The notes: generated by a model from the sequence alone, not told the origin. A DNA stretch of 12,024 nucleotides from Acidobacteriota bacterium (GCA_021789565.1 JAJYJL010000107.1:1-12024); one strand, 5' to 3'. Shown: positions 1 through 6,917, counted from the first letter of the stretch. A program made the numbers and translations.

Positions 1-174
1 AAGATTCGTAACTGCCCCGCTCAAGCCGAGCTCACAGTTGTCGCCCGCGGACCAATTCCATGCTGACCCGCCGAAAACCGCAGCGACTCAACCCTTCCGC
101 CGCCTTATCAACGGATCAGGGTGGATGCTAATCCAGGTGAACTTCCTTCGTTCAACAAGCGCCGATATGTTTTC
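1..174. other. Left edge, no gene seen
   Basis: I read all six frames here and found only short frames that stop within about 25 codons. No convincing terminator hairpin with a T tract follows the acetyltransferase stop at 175. A neighbouring gene may begin just beyond the window edge. Confidence 0.5.
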
Positions 175-999
175 CTAACTCTTATTGTGACGCAGGAGAT
201 AAAAGCACCGTGGTTCAGCGTGGGGCTCGTTGTCGGTGAGAAAGCCGGTAACAGAATAGCCTTTTGACAGGTAATTCAGGAAAATCTCGCGGGTTTGAAG
301 CCGCCAGAGTCTGGCTAGCGGCAGGTCCTCCGTTCGCATAAGGTCCGCATTCGAAGGAATGGCTACCAACAGCCTGCGTTCACGATAGCTGAGATTAAAC
401 TTTCTGTTTACCAGGAATCCTTTCTTGTTTGTGGCCGTCGCATTGATGACGGGCAAATCCGGAGTTTCGGCTTTGCCTTTTTCTCCAGCGAGGAGTTTCG
501 CAATGTTTTTTGAGGCAATGCGCCAATTCACAACAAACCGATCGCTTGGAAGCCCTCGTTCAATGCTGCTGTGAAAACGACCGTAGTAGTCGACAATATA
601 TTCTTCTACGCGTGCGCCCAGTTTGGTCAGATTCAGACTGGCGTTTCTGGTTTGCAGGGGGTCAAAGGTCCAGCAGATGGACTTGATACCCTGGGAGATG
701 GCAAGGTTGCGGTGGGCGAGCTTTAATTGAAGGCCGAGACCCCGGCTGCGGTACCCGGGCAATATTCCCATCATGTGCGACCAGTGAATGACCTGTCCAT
801 TGCGGCGAGCCAGCAGCGCATAAATGAAACCCACCAGTTGGTTCTTAACAAAGGCCCCAAGGACCGCCCCGCCTGTCTTTTGCGTCACCAGCATCACTTC
901 TGCCGCAACACTGAGTCCTCCCCAGATAGACTTCTGGACCGCTTCGCATTTCTTGAAATCTTCATGCTTTAAAAGGAACCTAATTTCAGGGCTTAACAT
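175..999 (-). CDS. GNAT family N-acetyltransferase, COG3375-like
   Basis: This is a 274-aa predicted cytoplasmic acyl-CoA-dependent acetyltransferase. The acetyl-CoA binding signature (R/Q-x-x-G-x-G) is seen as R84-S-R-G87-L-G89 inside GYRSRGLGLQLK (residues 82-93). It is followed by WTFDPLQTRNASLNLTKLGA at about 110-129 and then a DYYG and GLPSDRFVVNW stretch at about 137-159. That combination is what I associate with the COG3375 predicted acetyltransferases. Those proteins are longer than a minimal GNAT fold because of an extra C-terminal part, here about 160-274. The ATG at 999 has a GAGG Shine-Dalgarno four bases upstream (minus-strand CGAGGATCGATG). The substrate is unknown. Members of this group are often found near menaquinone genes (from memory), but none is visible here. 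The family call is firm and the function is open. Confidence 0.85.
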   Translation of the reverse strand: MLSPEIRFLLKHEDFKKCEAVQKSIWGGLSVAAEVMLVTQKTGGAVLGAFVKNQLVGFIYALLARRNGQVIHWSHMMGILPGYRSRGLGLQLKLAHRNLAISQGIKSICWTFDPLQTRNASLNLTKLGARVEEYIVDYYGRFHSSIERGLPSDRFVVNWRIASKNIAKLLAGEKGKAETPDLPVINATATNKKGFLVNRKFNLSYRERRLLVAIPSNADLMRTEDLPLARLWRLQTREIFLNYLSKGYSVTGFLTDNEPHAEPRCFYLLRHNKS

Positions 1000-1205
1000 C
1001 GATCCTCGCCTTTACTTCCTCGCGACGTTGGGCGCCGTCCAGTGTGTTTGTGGTCTTTCGACAATGGGTGGGAGCAAACTTGCAGTATCACCGTGGTCGA
1101 GCCGCACCCTCCAAGCGGTCTTCTTATCATCATTACTCTCAAGAACAATAGAGATAGCAGCCTGGGAATGGAAACCGGTGGGAATGTGGAAACTTTACGC
1201 CTGCG
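1000..1205. other. Intergenic gap, nothing recognised
   Basis: About 206 bases separate the zinc-ribbon gene from the downstream acetyltransferase gene on the same strand. Overlapping plus-strand frames exist here, but they lack protein-like composition and ribosome binding sites. I see no clear promoter, although the gap is long enough for the acetyltransferase gene to have its own. Confidence 0.4.
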
Positions 1206-1424
1206 CTATTCGCCGCACATCCCGCGGCGTGGCGCTCCGCAAGGGCAGGGACCGGGCTCACTCGAGGGTCCTTCGTGGGAAGCTCCTGCGACGGCAAACA
1301 CCGACAACAGCTTATCGACCTGCGGACTTGAGCAATTCTTGCACAGGATTTCATCTCCCGAACTATATGAAATCTTTTCAAACTTCGACCCGCAGTCCCG
1401 GCACTGGTACTCAAAAATAGGCAT
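1206..1424 (-). CDS. FmdB-type zinc-ribbon protein
   Basis: This is a small protein of 72 aa starting MPIFEYQCRDCG, the hallmark opening of the FmdB/CxxC putative regulatory family. Two CxxC pairs are visible (CRDC at about 8-11 and CKNC at about 28-31), enough for one zinc ribbon. The C-terminus has an additional Cys cluster around PCPCGAPRRGMCGE, which is common in the family tail. A longer frame runs upstream to 1472. The start at 1424 is preferred because it yields the conserved N-terminus and follows a run of seven G residues six bases upstream that can act as a ribosome binding site. The molecular role of the family is poorly defined. It was named after a possible regulator of an amidase/formamidase operon, so a regulatory function here should not be assumed. 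Confidence 0.85.
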   Translation of the reverse strand: MPIFEYQCRDCGSKFEKISYSSGDEILCKNCSSPQVDKLLSVFAVAGASHEGPSSEPGPCPCGAPRRGMCGE

Positions 1425-1764
1425 AGACGACCCCCCCTGATTGAATATAGCGAACCTCGCGGGTGTTTTCAATTAACTATCGGCCCGCCCAGGTGAACTA
1501 CCTTTTTGTGTTCTGTCTCCCATCGATGGTCAAAGCCCGGTGCCTTGATGCGGACCACTTTAGCAACTGAAAGACAGGACTAAGTTGAAGGAAAAGGCAA
1601 TATCCCCGCCAGGAATCTTTACGCAAGGATGGGATGCGAACCGATGCGGTCCGTCACACATAGAAAAAGCGTCAGAAAGCTTGTTAAGCGCATTCGTGCT
1701 TTCCGGGACATCTAACCCTCGCACGAAATTGCCGGGCGGCCTCCGCCTCGCGGTATACCTTGGG
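1425..1764. other. 340-bp intergenic region without a gene
   Basis: The stretch lies between the TIM-barrel stop and the zinc-ribbon start, both genes being on the minus strand. It holds the G7 tract upstream of the zinc-ribbon gene (1431-1437). It also has a short GC hairpin just after the TIM-barrel stop (GGCGG 1735-1739 with CCGCC 1743-1747) and a 7-bp inverted repeat (TTCGTGC 1693-1699 with GCACGAA 1721-1727). Neither repeat is followed by a convincing T tract, so neither is called a terminator. A plus-strand frame crossing this region is the shadow of the TIM-barrel gene. Confidence 0.45.
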
Positions 1765-2691
1765 CTACGCGCTGGAATATTTCAGGCAGAGCGCTCTGAC
1801 CTTGCGCATCAGTTTGGGGATGCCCGTCAAAGGTTGTTCCTTCCCCTCGTATTCCACAGACATAAACCCTTTGTATCCCCCGTCATGGAACATTTTCCAC
1901 ACGCGATCCATATCGATGGGTGTGCCGTCGTCGAAGTGATCGCGAATGTGGGTGTGCGTGGCATAAGGAACGCAGGCCTTGATCTGAGCATAGGGGTCCT
2001 CACTGGCTGTTGGGATAAAGTGGGTGATATCGAGATTGATGCCGGCGTAAGGAGAGTTTACCCGGTGCATAATTTCCAGGCAAACATCTGCGTTTTGCGT
2101 GACCCCAGAGTGGTCCTCGATACCAAGCGTGATACCTCTTTTGCCCGCGTAATCACACGCGGGCTTCATGGTTTCAACCACCCAATTCGTTCCTTGCTTC
2201 ACGCTTGTGCCGGGCGGAAGTTCACCCCCGAAAACCCGCAAGTGTGATGCTCCCAGGCGGTCCGTAACATCGATCCACTTCTCGATGTCTTCCAGCACTT
2301 GCTGCCGTTTCTCGGCACTCGCCTGGACCATGCTGGAGCCGCAAGCCGCCCCCGAAAACGGCACGCCGTTTTCAAAGGCCAGATGCCTGAGATCGTCCAG
2401 ATAAGCCGGGTCGGTTGACTTGAACCAGTACACGGTCATATCCGCTCCTGCCGAGCCTATCTTGACCATTTCGCGAATGAAATCCTGCATGCTCATCTGT
2501 CCGCTTTTCAAGTATTTCCGGTAGGAGTATGCGCAACATCCCGGGAACATCCTGGCTGTGGATCCTGCGTCGTTGGCACCGGCGCCCCTCCCGGCAGCCT
2601 GCGCCTGGGACGGCAAGGCAAGTCCGGCACCCGCGAAAGCTGACGCTCCCGCAGACTGCAGGAAATATCTCCGTGTGAACTTATCTTTCAT
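1765..2691 (-). CDS. Tat-exported sugar phosphate isomerase/epimerase-like TIM-barrel protein
   Basis: The protein has 308 aa. The N-terminus carries a twin-arginine signal (T6-R7-R8-Y-F-L followed by an Ala/Gly-rich hydrophobic stretch to about residue 32), so it is probably exported folded, with a metal bound. The rest looks like the xylose-isomerase-like TIM barrel (AP endonuclease family 2). Candidate metal and catalytic residues are E192 (GIEDHSG), D221 and H224 (NLDITHF), H246/H248 (THTHIRDHF) and E280 (SVEYEG), in the order typical of this fold. The start has a strong ribosome binding site (GGGAGG, about six bases away). It lies 21 bases after the DUF1080 gene, so the two are almost certainly co-transcribed. 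Such pairs are common in Acidobacteria, Planctomycetes and Verrucomicrobia. The context suggests action on keto-sugars or oxidised glycosides, but the exact reaction cannot be read from sequence. Confidence 0.85.
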   Translation of the reverse strand: MKDKFTRRYFLQSAGASAFAGAGLALPSQAQAAGRGAGANDAGSTARMFPGCCAYSYRKYLKSGQMSMQDFIREMVKIGSAGADMTVYWFKSTDPAYLDDLRHLAFENGVPFSGAACGSSMVQASAEKRQQVLEDIEKWIDVTDRLGASHLRVFGGELPPGTSVKQGTNWVVETMKPACDYAGKRGITLGIEDHSGVTQNADVCLEIMHRVNSPYAGINLDITHFIPTASEDPYAQIKACVPYATHTHIRDHFDDGTPIDMDRVWKMFHDGGYKGFMSVEYEGKEQPLTGIPKLMRKVRALCLKYSSA

Positions 2692-2712
2692 TTCCGCCTC
2701 CCGAAACTCGTA

Positions 2713-3372
2713 TTATCTGGATAAGGGCCGCACGGCAACTTCTTTGAAGAACACAGTGTCATGATTGCTGTGGTTCTGAAGCCCGATGTATCCTTCGTTG
2801 GGCCGGGGGCCGCGATAGGGTTCAAAGTTGAACTTGCGTGGCGGCGCCGGCTGGCCGTTGGTGTAGTCCGTAACCTTGACACCATTCACCGTAACGATCG
2901 TGCGTGGCCCTTCGAGCGTAATCACCATAGTGTTCCACTGTCCCGATCCTTTCCCGGGATAAGCCAATGCTTTCGAAATCGAATAAAGGCATCCCGTCGA
3001 GTGATATTCCTTGGTCTCCCCCTTAGGATCATTGTCAATTTGGACTTCATAGCCGTAATAGACGGGCATCCAAGGTTCGCGCGGTTTGATGGGGATGCGA
3101 ATGAAGACGCCGGAATTATCGTTCTTGTCGCGCATCTTGTAGACGACGCGGATCTGTTCGTTGCCGAATTCCCGGCCAGTGTACCACAGCAGTCCCATTC
3201 CTCCATAAGTCTCGATCAAGCCGTTGACAACCTTGTCGCCGCCGGGACCGACATGTTCCCAACCATCCAGGTTCTTGCCATTAAAAAGCTGCTTCCAGCC
3301 GTTCCTTTGGGCCATTCCGGGCATCGTGAAGATTCCGAGAAAGGCGCAGCACAATAAGATGCGTTTCACCAT
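2713..3372 (-). CDS. Exported DUF1080 protein (3-keto-disaccharide hydrolase-like)
   Basis: A 219-aa protein starting MVKRILLC, with a Sec-type signal peptide ending near MPGMAQ (about residue 22). The mature part has DUF1080 marks: LFNGKNLDGW just after the signal, NSGVFIR in the middle, YYGYEVQID, and GYIGLQNH near the end. The fold is a concanavalin/LamG-like beta jelly roll and the domain fills the whole mature protein. Characterised relatives hydrolyse 3-keto-glycosides. I infer a similar periplasmic or surface role here, with the downstream TIM-barrel protein as partner. A longer frame runs to 3429, but the ATG at 3372 gives the signal peptide directly and has GAGGTG upstream. This is the first gene of a two-gene unit and has a long leader with inverted repeats. 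Confidence 0.87.
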   Translation of the reverse strand: MVKRILLCCAFLGIFTMPGMAQRNGWKQLFNGKNLDGWEHVGPGGDKVVNGLIETYGGMGLLWYTGREFGNEQIRVVYKMRDKNDNSGVFIRIPIKPREPWMPVYYGYEVQIDNDPKGETKEYHSTGCLYSISKALAYPGKGSGQWNTMVITLEGPRTIVTVNGVKVTDYTNGQPAPPRKFNFEPYRGPRPNEGYIGLQNHSNHDTVFFKEVAVRPLSR

Positions 3373-3440
3373 TATCACACCTCGATCTGATAGACATGCC
3401 TTTGGCACTTGAGACGTGGCCAGAGCCACAGTGAGAAATT

Positions 3441-3490
3441 TTCCGGCCAGTTCGCATGTGCCTTCCGCCCCAATTCATTGGCCGGAAGGG
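3441..3490 (-). promoter_or_regulatory. Overlapping, mutually exclusive inverted repeats upstream of DUF1080
   Basis: TTCCGGCCA (3441-3449) pairs perfectly with TGGCCGGAA (3479-3487), giving 9 bp around a 29-base spacer. CCTTCCG (3461-3467) pairs perfectly with CGGAAGG (3484-3490), giving 7 bp around 16 bases. Both use the 3484-3487 segment, so only one stem can form at a time. A palindromic CCAATTCATTGG lies at 3470-3481. The block lies 69-118 bases upstream of the DUF1080 start. It could be an RNA switch in the leader or a DNA operator. The pairing is seen; the function is inferred. Confidence 0.4.
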
Positions 3491-3515
3491 AATCCCTTTG
3501 TCGTCGCGACTGGGT

Positions 3516-3543
3516 AGTGTAGCATACGTGGTGTTCCAAGCAA
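3516..3543 (-). promoter_or_regulatory. Candidate extended -10 promoter for the DUF1080 operon
   Basis: On the minus strand, TGC-TACACT (3524-3516) fits an extended -10 element. A weak -35 (TTGCTT, 3543-3538) lies 16 bases upstream. Transcription would begin near 3509, giving a leader of about 137 bases that includes the overlapping inverted repeats. The -35 matches consensus only in TTG, so support is limited. Confidence 0.3.
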
Positions 3544-3812
3544 GCTAATGCTGAGGAATTCGCGCCCGGCAGAAGTCATTAGAACTCCCGCCGGAAATCG
3601 GGCGAAAAGGGCCCTTGGTGTGCTTGATTGGATGGCCGGTCCGTCAGTTCATCAAAAAAGGGTAGCCACGGTGAATGGGAAAGCATAAAATCAGGCCAAG
3701 CCAGCGGGTTGCGCTACGGTATCGGCGGGGCAACCCGGGCTTTCAGGCGCCAAATCCTTCGGACTGTAATAACCTTGTTGGGAACCGAACATCACCGGAT
3801 GAAGGAGGAATG

Positions 3813-4340
3813 ATGAGGACCTCTTTAGTCGCAATCGCTTCTCTGTTGGTGAGCTTCATGGCGGCAAGCCCGGCCACTGCTCAACGTGTATTTAAAGTCG
3901 AAAAGGGTGAAGCCTTTAACAAGATTGTCCCCAGGGATTTCGTCCTTGAAGAGAACGCGATCCCGACTGAAAAGCGCAATTCGACGCTCGTGCTTACGCC
4001 TTCAGGGGCAAGATTCGTTGCGGGACTGCTGGACACGAGCGGTTACAGCTCACAGGTCCAGGAGAAATACCTTGGGATGCTGATTGCTGAAGGAAACGTG
4101 GAGGTGTGCGGCCATCAGCTTGCCATCGGCAGCTACGGATTTGGCCTTGCGAAGGCAAAAGGCACTGCAGGGAGGCGCCCATCGAAATTCTTTCTCTACA
4201 ACCAGGCCGGCAAGAGGGTTGCAGAATGCGCGGTAAAGGTGGACGAAAAACTGAAGAGTCCGCGGCCCCTGCAGGTTGTAGCGAGCGGAGGTGGAACGGC
4301 GCGCCTTTATCTGGGCCGGACCTGGGTTGAATTGAAGTAA
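3813..4340 (+). CDS. Secreted protein of unknown function
   Basis: A 175-aa protein with a clear Sec signal peptide (MRTSLVAIASLLVSF, cleavage probably after ATAQ near residue 24). The mature part of about 150 aa has no domain I can name. It has two cysteines (in EVCGHQ and AECAVK) that could form a disulfide. A GSYGFGL stretch is followed by FFLYNQAGKRV, which suggests a beta-rich fold like small periplasmic proteins common in Acidobacteria. It is followed by a conserved-looking end, LYLGRTWVELK. AGGAGG lies four bases before the ATG at 3813. The adjacent in-frame ATG at 3810 is only one base from it and is less likely. The gene stands alone, with about 440 bp upstream and 449 bp downstream free of genes, so it is probably monocistronic. 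Confidence 0.75.
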   Translation: MRTSLVAIASLLVSFMAASPATAQRVFKVEKGEAFNKIVPRDFVLEENAIPTEKRNSTLVLTPSGARFVAGLLDTSGYSSQVQEKYLGMLIAEGNVEVCGHQLAIGSYGFGLAKAKGTAGRRPSKFFLYNQAGKRVAECAVKVDEKLKSPRPLQVVASGGGTARLYLGRTWVELK

Positions 4341-4789
4341 CACGGGATTCGCGACTACAACCCTTGGTGCCCGGGCTCCAATCGGGGGCCGGGAGCGGGT
4401 ATCTGTGCAGCCTTTCGAATTCATCGGGGTGTTTTCTGTGATTGTTTTTATGCTGGTCGCGCCCGAGGCTGGTGGTTTCCCTTTTGGCGTGCCGTGTCCG
4501 GCTCTTGCTGAGGCATAGTTCAGCCCAGGGATTTTGAGCGGGGTCATTCGGCTGTCCGTGCGGTGGGCTGGTTCATCCGGTGTTCTCTGGCGACGCTATG
4601 AGAGCCCCTCCTCGTGTATAATTTAGAAAAGGGACAAACAGGAGAGAAAGGCCGCGAAAGTGTGCGTGCAAGGACCACATGGGGTGTATCGGGGCCAGAA
4701 TCCAGAGTGCTTCCGAGCAACCTTTTGACCTGAAAGGCTCTTCTACATAAGTAAGCCGCCAGGGATGCGGCTGGGGGCTGGCGCAACAT
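4341..4789. other. 449-bp intergenic region without a confident gene
   Basis: No protein-like frame is convincing. Two very short frames with GTG starts (26 codons from 4438 and about 22 codons from 4660) are not supported. The stretch after 4340 has GC-rich self-complementary pieces (GCTCC/GGAGC around 4370-4396) without a T tract. A consensus TATAAT sits at 4617-4622 and probably belongs to the promoter of the following gene, which would leave a leader of about 160 bases. Confidence 0.45.
4617..4622 (+). promoter_or_regulatory. Candidate -10 element (TATAAT) for the 440-aa exported protein
   Basis: A perfect TATAAT preceded by GTG, but with no recognisable -35 at 15-19 bases upstream. It is the best promoter-like match in the gap before the 4790 gene. 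Support is only the hexamer. Confidence 0.3.
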
Positions 4790-6112
4790 ATGGATAACGT
4801 GATAAGTCACCAGGTAAAGACTTCCTGCAGGGCCATCGCTGTCCTGCTGATTCTGGCCGGCATTTTTGCGCTTCCGTTGCGGGCCGCTCAGCCTCTTAGT
4901 CAAGAGGACATTACCCTGCTCCTGATTGGTGGGGCTTCCGAATCGAAGATGATTACGCTGGTGGAGCAGAGGGGTGTGGATTTCCAGTTGAATCCGGAAC
5001 TCATTCAGAAGTTCAAGAAAGACGGGGCAACGCAGGCGCTGATTGATGCCATCGTCAACAGCAATCGCAAGAACCCAACAAGAAGCGCAACCCCGGCAAC
5101 CGAAGCTCCCAGTACGACGTTTGGTTCAGGTTCGGGCATAAGTCCTGAACTCCCTGGTTCCCGTCCGCAAGTTTCCAATATTTCCAATCCTCCTCCTTCA
5201 ACGGCACAGGCCCAGGACACAAAATCGGCTGAGGTGAACCAGAAGGTCAATACAGTGATGGCGGGTCTCGCCAGCGGTTCGGGACAGGCTGAGCAGGGTG
5301 AAACGCCCCCTGCGTTGGCGTCAGGATCAAAACAAGCGGCGCAGTCGCCCACTCCCAACCTGAGCGATCCAAGTCCTGCTGAAATTCAGAACATCATCCA
5401 CGCCTTTGCAGCCAAAGAGTTGATGTTCAAAGAGGCTCGGGACAATTACACCTATCGTCAGATCAATAAAGTTGAGACGTTGGACGCGGATGGGCGGGTC
5501 AACGGCTTCTGGCAGCAGAATTGGGACATCCTTTTTGACAATAATGGCCACCGGATCGAAAAGGTGACCTATGCGCCGCCCGGCTCGCTGAAGGGCGTGC
5601 TCATGACGGAGCAGGACCTGGACGCCATGCGCAGTATCCAGCCATTCGTGCTTACGAGTAATGACCTGGATGAATATGACATCAAGTATCTCGGTCACGT
5701 GAAGGTTGATTACATTACCGCCTATGTTTTCTCCATCCGCCCAAAAGAGATCAGGAAACATCACCAGTATTTCCAGGGTGTGATCTGGGTCGATGACCGT
5801 GACCTGCAGATTGTCAAGACTGAGGGCCGGCAGGTGCCGGAAATAAGAAACAAGCATGGTGAAAACCTCTTCCCGCGCTTCACGACATGGCGGCAGCAGA
5901 TCGATGGAAAATTCTGGTTTCCCACCTTTACGTTGGCGGACGACACTCTTTATTTCCCCAGTGGGCCCGTTCACATCAAAGAGATCATTCGCTACACAGA
6001 CTATAAGCAATTCAAATCAACTTCCGTGATCAAAGCTGTCCAGAGCATTGATACTGGCAAATCGATTCCGGTGCCGAACGGTTCCGTGCCTCCTTCCAAG
6101 TCTCCCCCCTAA
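4790..6112 (+). CDS. Exported two-module protein with LolA-like C-terminal domain
   Basis: The protein has 440 aa. Residues 1-33 are a signal peptide (hydrophobic AIAVLLILAGIFALPL, cleavage near RAAQ). Residues 36-92 form a small helical module (DITLLLIGGASESKMITLVEQ, then a Phe/Leu-rich helix and ATQALIDAIV) of a kind I recall from other Acidobacteria. Residues 93-196 are a Ser/Pro/Thr/Ala-rich, low-complexity, probably disordered linker. Residues 197-415 are beta-rich, with repeated aromatic and charged strands such as GVIWVDDRDLQIVKTEGRQV and IDGKFWFPTF. These resemble LolA/LolB-like or outer-membrane lipoprotein-sorting folds in which a half-open barrel binds a lipid. The ribosome binding site before the ATG at 4790 is weak. 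The gene ends 51 bases before the methyltransferase gene, which has its own promoter. The export call is firm; the LolA-like call is moderate. Confidence 0.75.
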   Translation: MDNVISHQVKTSCRAIAVLLILAGIFALPLRAAQPLSQEDITLLLIGGASESKMITLVEQRGVDFQLNPELIQKFKKDGATQALIDAIVNSNRKNPTRSATPATEAPSTTFGSGSGISPELPGSRPQVSNISNPPPSTAQAQDTKSAEVNQKVNTVMAGLASGSGQAEQGETPPALASGSKQAAQSPTPNLSDPSPAEIQNIIHAFAAKELMFKEARDNYTYRQINKVETLDADGRVNGFWQQNWDILFDNNGHRIEKVTYAPPGSLKGVLMTEQDLDAMRSIQPFVLTSNDLDEYDIKYLGHVKVDYITAYVFSIRPKEIRKHHQYFQGVIWVDDRDLQIVKTEGRQVPEIRNKHGENLFPRFTTWRQQIDGKFWFPTFTLADDTLYFPSGPVHIKEIIRYTDYKQFKSTSVIKAVQSIDTGKSIPVPNGSVPPSKSPP

Positions 6113-6128
6113 GAAATAGCTTGACCAG

Positions 6129-6156
6129 TTGTGACCGGCGTCTGTGCTGGTAAAAT
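6129..6156 (+). promoter_or_regulatory. Extended -10 promoter for the TrmJ-like gene, predicted leaderless start
   Basis: TG-G-TAAAAT (6148-6156) is an extended -10 element. TTGTGA (6129-6134) lies 16 bases upstream as a -35. Transcription would begin at 6163-6164, exactly at the ATG of the methyltransferase. No Shine-Dalgarno sequence precedes that ATG, which fits a leaderless mRNA. Confidence 0.5.
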
Positions 6157-6163
6157 CTCTCGT

Positions 6164-6901
6164 ATGAAAACAACCGGAGCCAAGTGGCGCGTTGTCCTTG
6201 TACGGCCGCGCAACCCACTCAATATCGGCGCTGCAGCCCGCGCCATGGCCAACTTTGGTTTTGATGACCTGGTGGTTGTGGCACCTTTCGACCCCGTCTG
6301 GAGGGAAGCCCACTCGGCGGTCGGCGCCGGCCACGTCCTCAAGTCTGCGCGCGTGACCGAACATCTTTCGGAAGCCGTCGGCGATTGTAATTTTGTCGTG
6401 GGTACTACAACGGGCTCGCGAAGAAATCTTGACCGTGACCCAGTCCCTCTCATCGAACTGACTTCAGGGCTGCGAAAGCACCTGTCCCGCACTCGCGCGG
6501 CGGTTTTGTTTGGTTCTGAAAAGACGGGGTTGCTGAATGAGCATTTGAGTTACTGCCACCTGCTCGTGCGAATCCCGACGACGGCAGGCTGCCCATCGAT
6601 GAATTTGGGGCAATCGGTAGCCGTCTGGTGTTATGAACTGGCGCGTGCCGCGGGATTTCCGCACGCAGCAGCCTCTGGCCGAGTCCACTCTTCGCTGCCG
6701 GCCAATATCCAGTCGCTTAACCATATACTCGACCGTGCCGTCAGGCTTCTGGACCATTCCGGGTACTTTAAGCCCAAGGGAAAACAAGCTCAGGGCCTCA
6801 AGCTGCGCCGGTTGCTGTTTGATCTCGGTTTGAGCAATCACGATGTGCGGGTGCTTGGTGGCGTGCTGGCGCAATTGGAGTGGAAGATAAACGCCGGTTA
6901 G
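6164..6901 (+). CDS. trmJ: TrmJ-like tRNA/rRNA 2'-O-methyltransferase (SPOUT family)
   Basis: A 245-aa SPOUT-class RNA ribose methyltransferase. It shows the class motifs in order: NPLNIGAAARAM (17-28, with the conserved Asn and catalytic-type Arg), VVGTTTGSRR (78-87), LFGSEKTGLLNEHL (115-128) and IPTTAGCPSMNLGQSVAVWCYE (137-158). The last two form the SAM-binding trefoil knot. Together with the C-terminal helical extension (about 180-245) this matches TrmJ, which makes Cm32/Um32 in tRNA, better than the rRNA enzymes. The exact target cannot be proven from sequence. The frame is open upstream to a GTG at 6131. The ATG at 6164 is preferred because the added residues would overlap the promoter and are not conserved-looking. 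Its 3' end converges on the radical SAM gene with a 36-base gap. Confidence 0.88.
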   Translation: MKTTGAKWRVVLVRPRNPLNIGAAARAMANFGFDDLVVVAPFDPVWREAHSAVGAGHVLKSARVTEHLSEAVGDCNFVVGTTTGSRRNLDRDPVPLIELTSGLRKHLSRTRAAVLFGSEKTGLLNEHLSYCHLLVRIPTTAGCPSMNLGQSVAVWCYELARAAGFPHAAASGRVHSSLPANIQSLNHILDRAVRLLDHSGYFKPKGKQAQGLKLRRLLFDLGLSNHDVRVLGGVLAQLEWKINAG

Positions 6902-6917
6902 ATGCCGGTTGAGGCGG

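Larger units (their letters stand above)
3373..3812. other. Divergent intergenic region between DUF1080 and the secreted-protein gene
   Basis: About 440 bases with no credible gene. It should hold the promoters for both flanking, divergently transcribed genes. On the left is a pair of overlapping inverted repeats (3441-3490) and a candidate minus-strand promoter (3516-3543). On the right is an 8-bp inverted repeat (CGGGTTGC 3705-3712 and GCAACCCG 3730-3737) enclosed by a short GTCCG/CGGAC pairing (3639-3643 and 3760-3764), which could be a structured leader. The plus-strand frame stays open upstream to 3675, but that part has no protein-like character and precedes a signal peptide. Confidence 0.5.

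Noticed and set aside
824..1440. Plus-strand open frames of 198 and 132 codons
   Set aside because: They are antisense to the acetyltransferase and zinc-ribbon genes and have low-quality composition.
1735..1747. GGCGG/CCGCC hairpin after the TIM-barrel stop as a terminator
   Set aside because: Only 5 bp with a three-base loop and no T tract.
1585..2247. 220-codon plus-strand open frame
   Set aside because: It largely overlaps the TIM-barrel gene on the other strand and has no protein-family signal.
3655..3760. Faint likeness to a cyclic di-GMP (GEMM-I) riboswitch (AGCGGGTTGCG, GGCCAAGCC)
   Set aside because: The required 5' parts (CACGCA...GGGCAAACC and GACGCAAAGCC) are missing, so the likeness is only to short pieces.
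4438..4518. 26-codon frame with GTG start and a GGGGTG upstream
   Set aside because: Too short and unsupported by any conserved feature; it could be chance.
5327..6010. 227-codon minus-strand open frame
   Set aside because: It is antisense to the exported 440-aa protein, which has a signal peptide and coherent domains; the antisense translation has no recognisable motif or ribosome binding site.
6131..6163. Upstream GTG start for the TrmJ-like gene
   Set aside because: The added 11 residues overlap the extended -10 element, and the conserved fold starts after the ATG at 6164.
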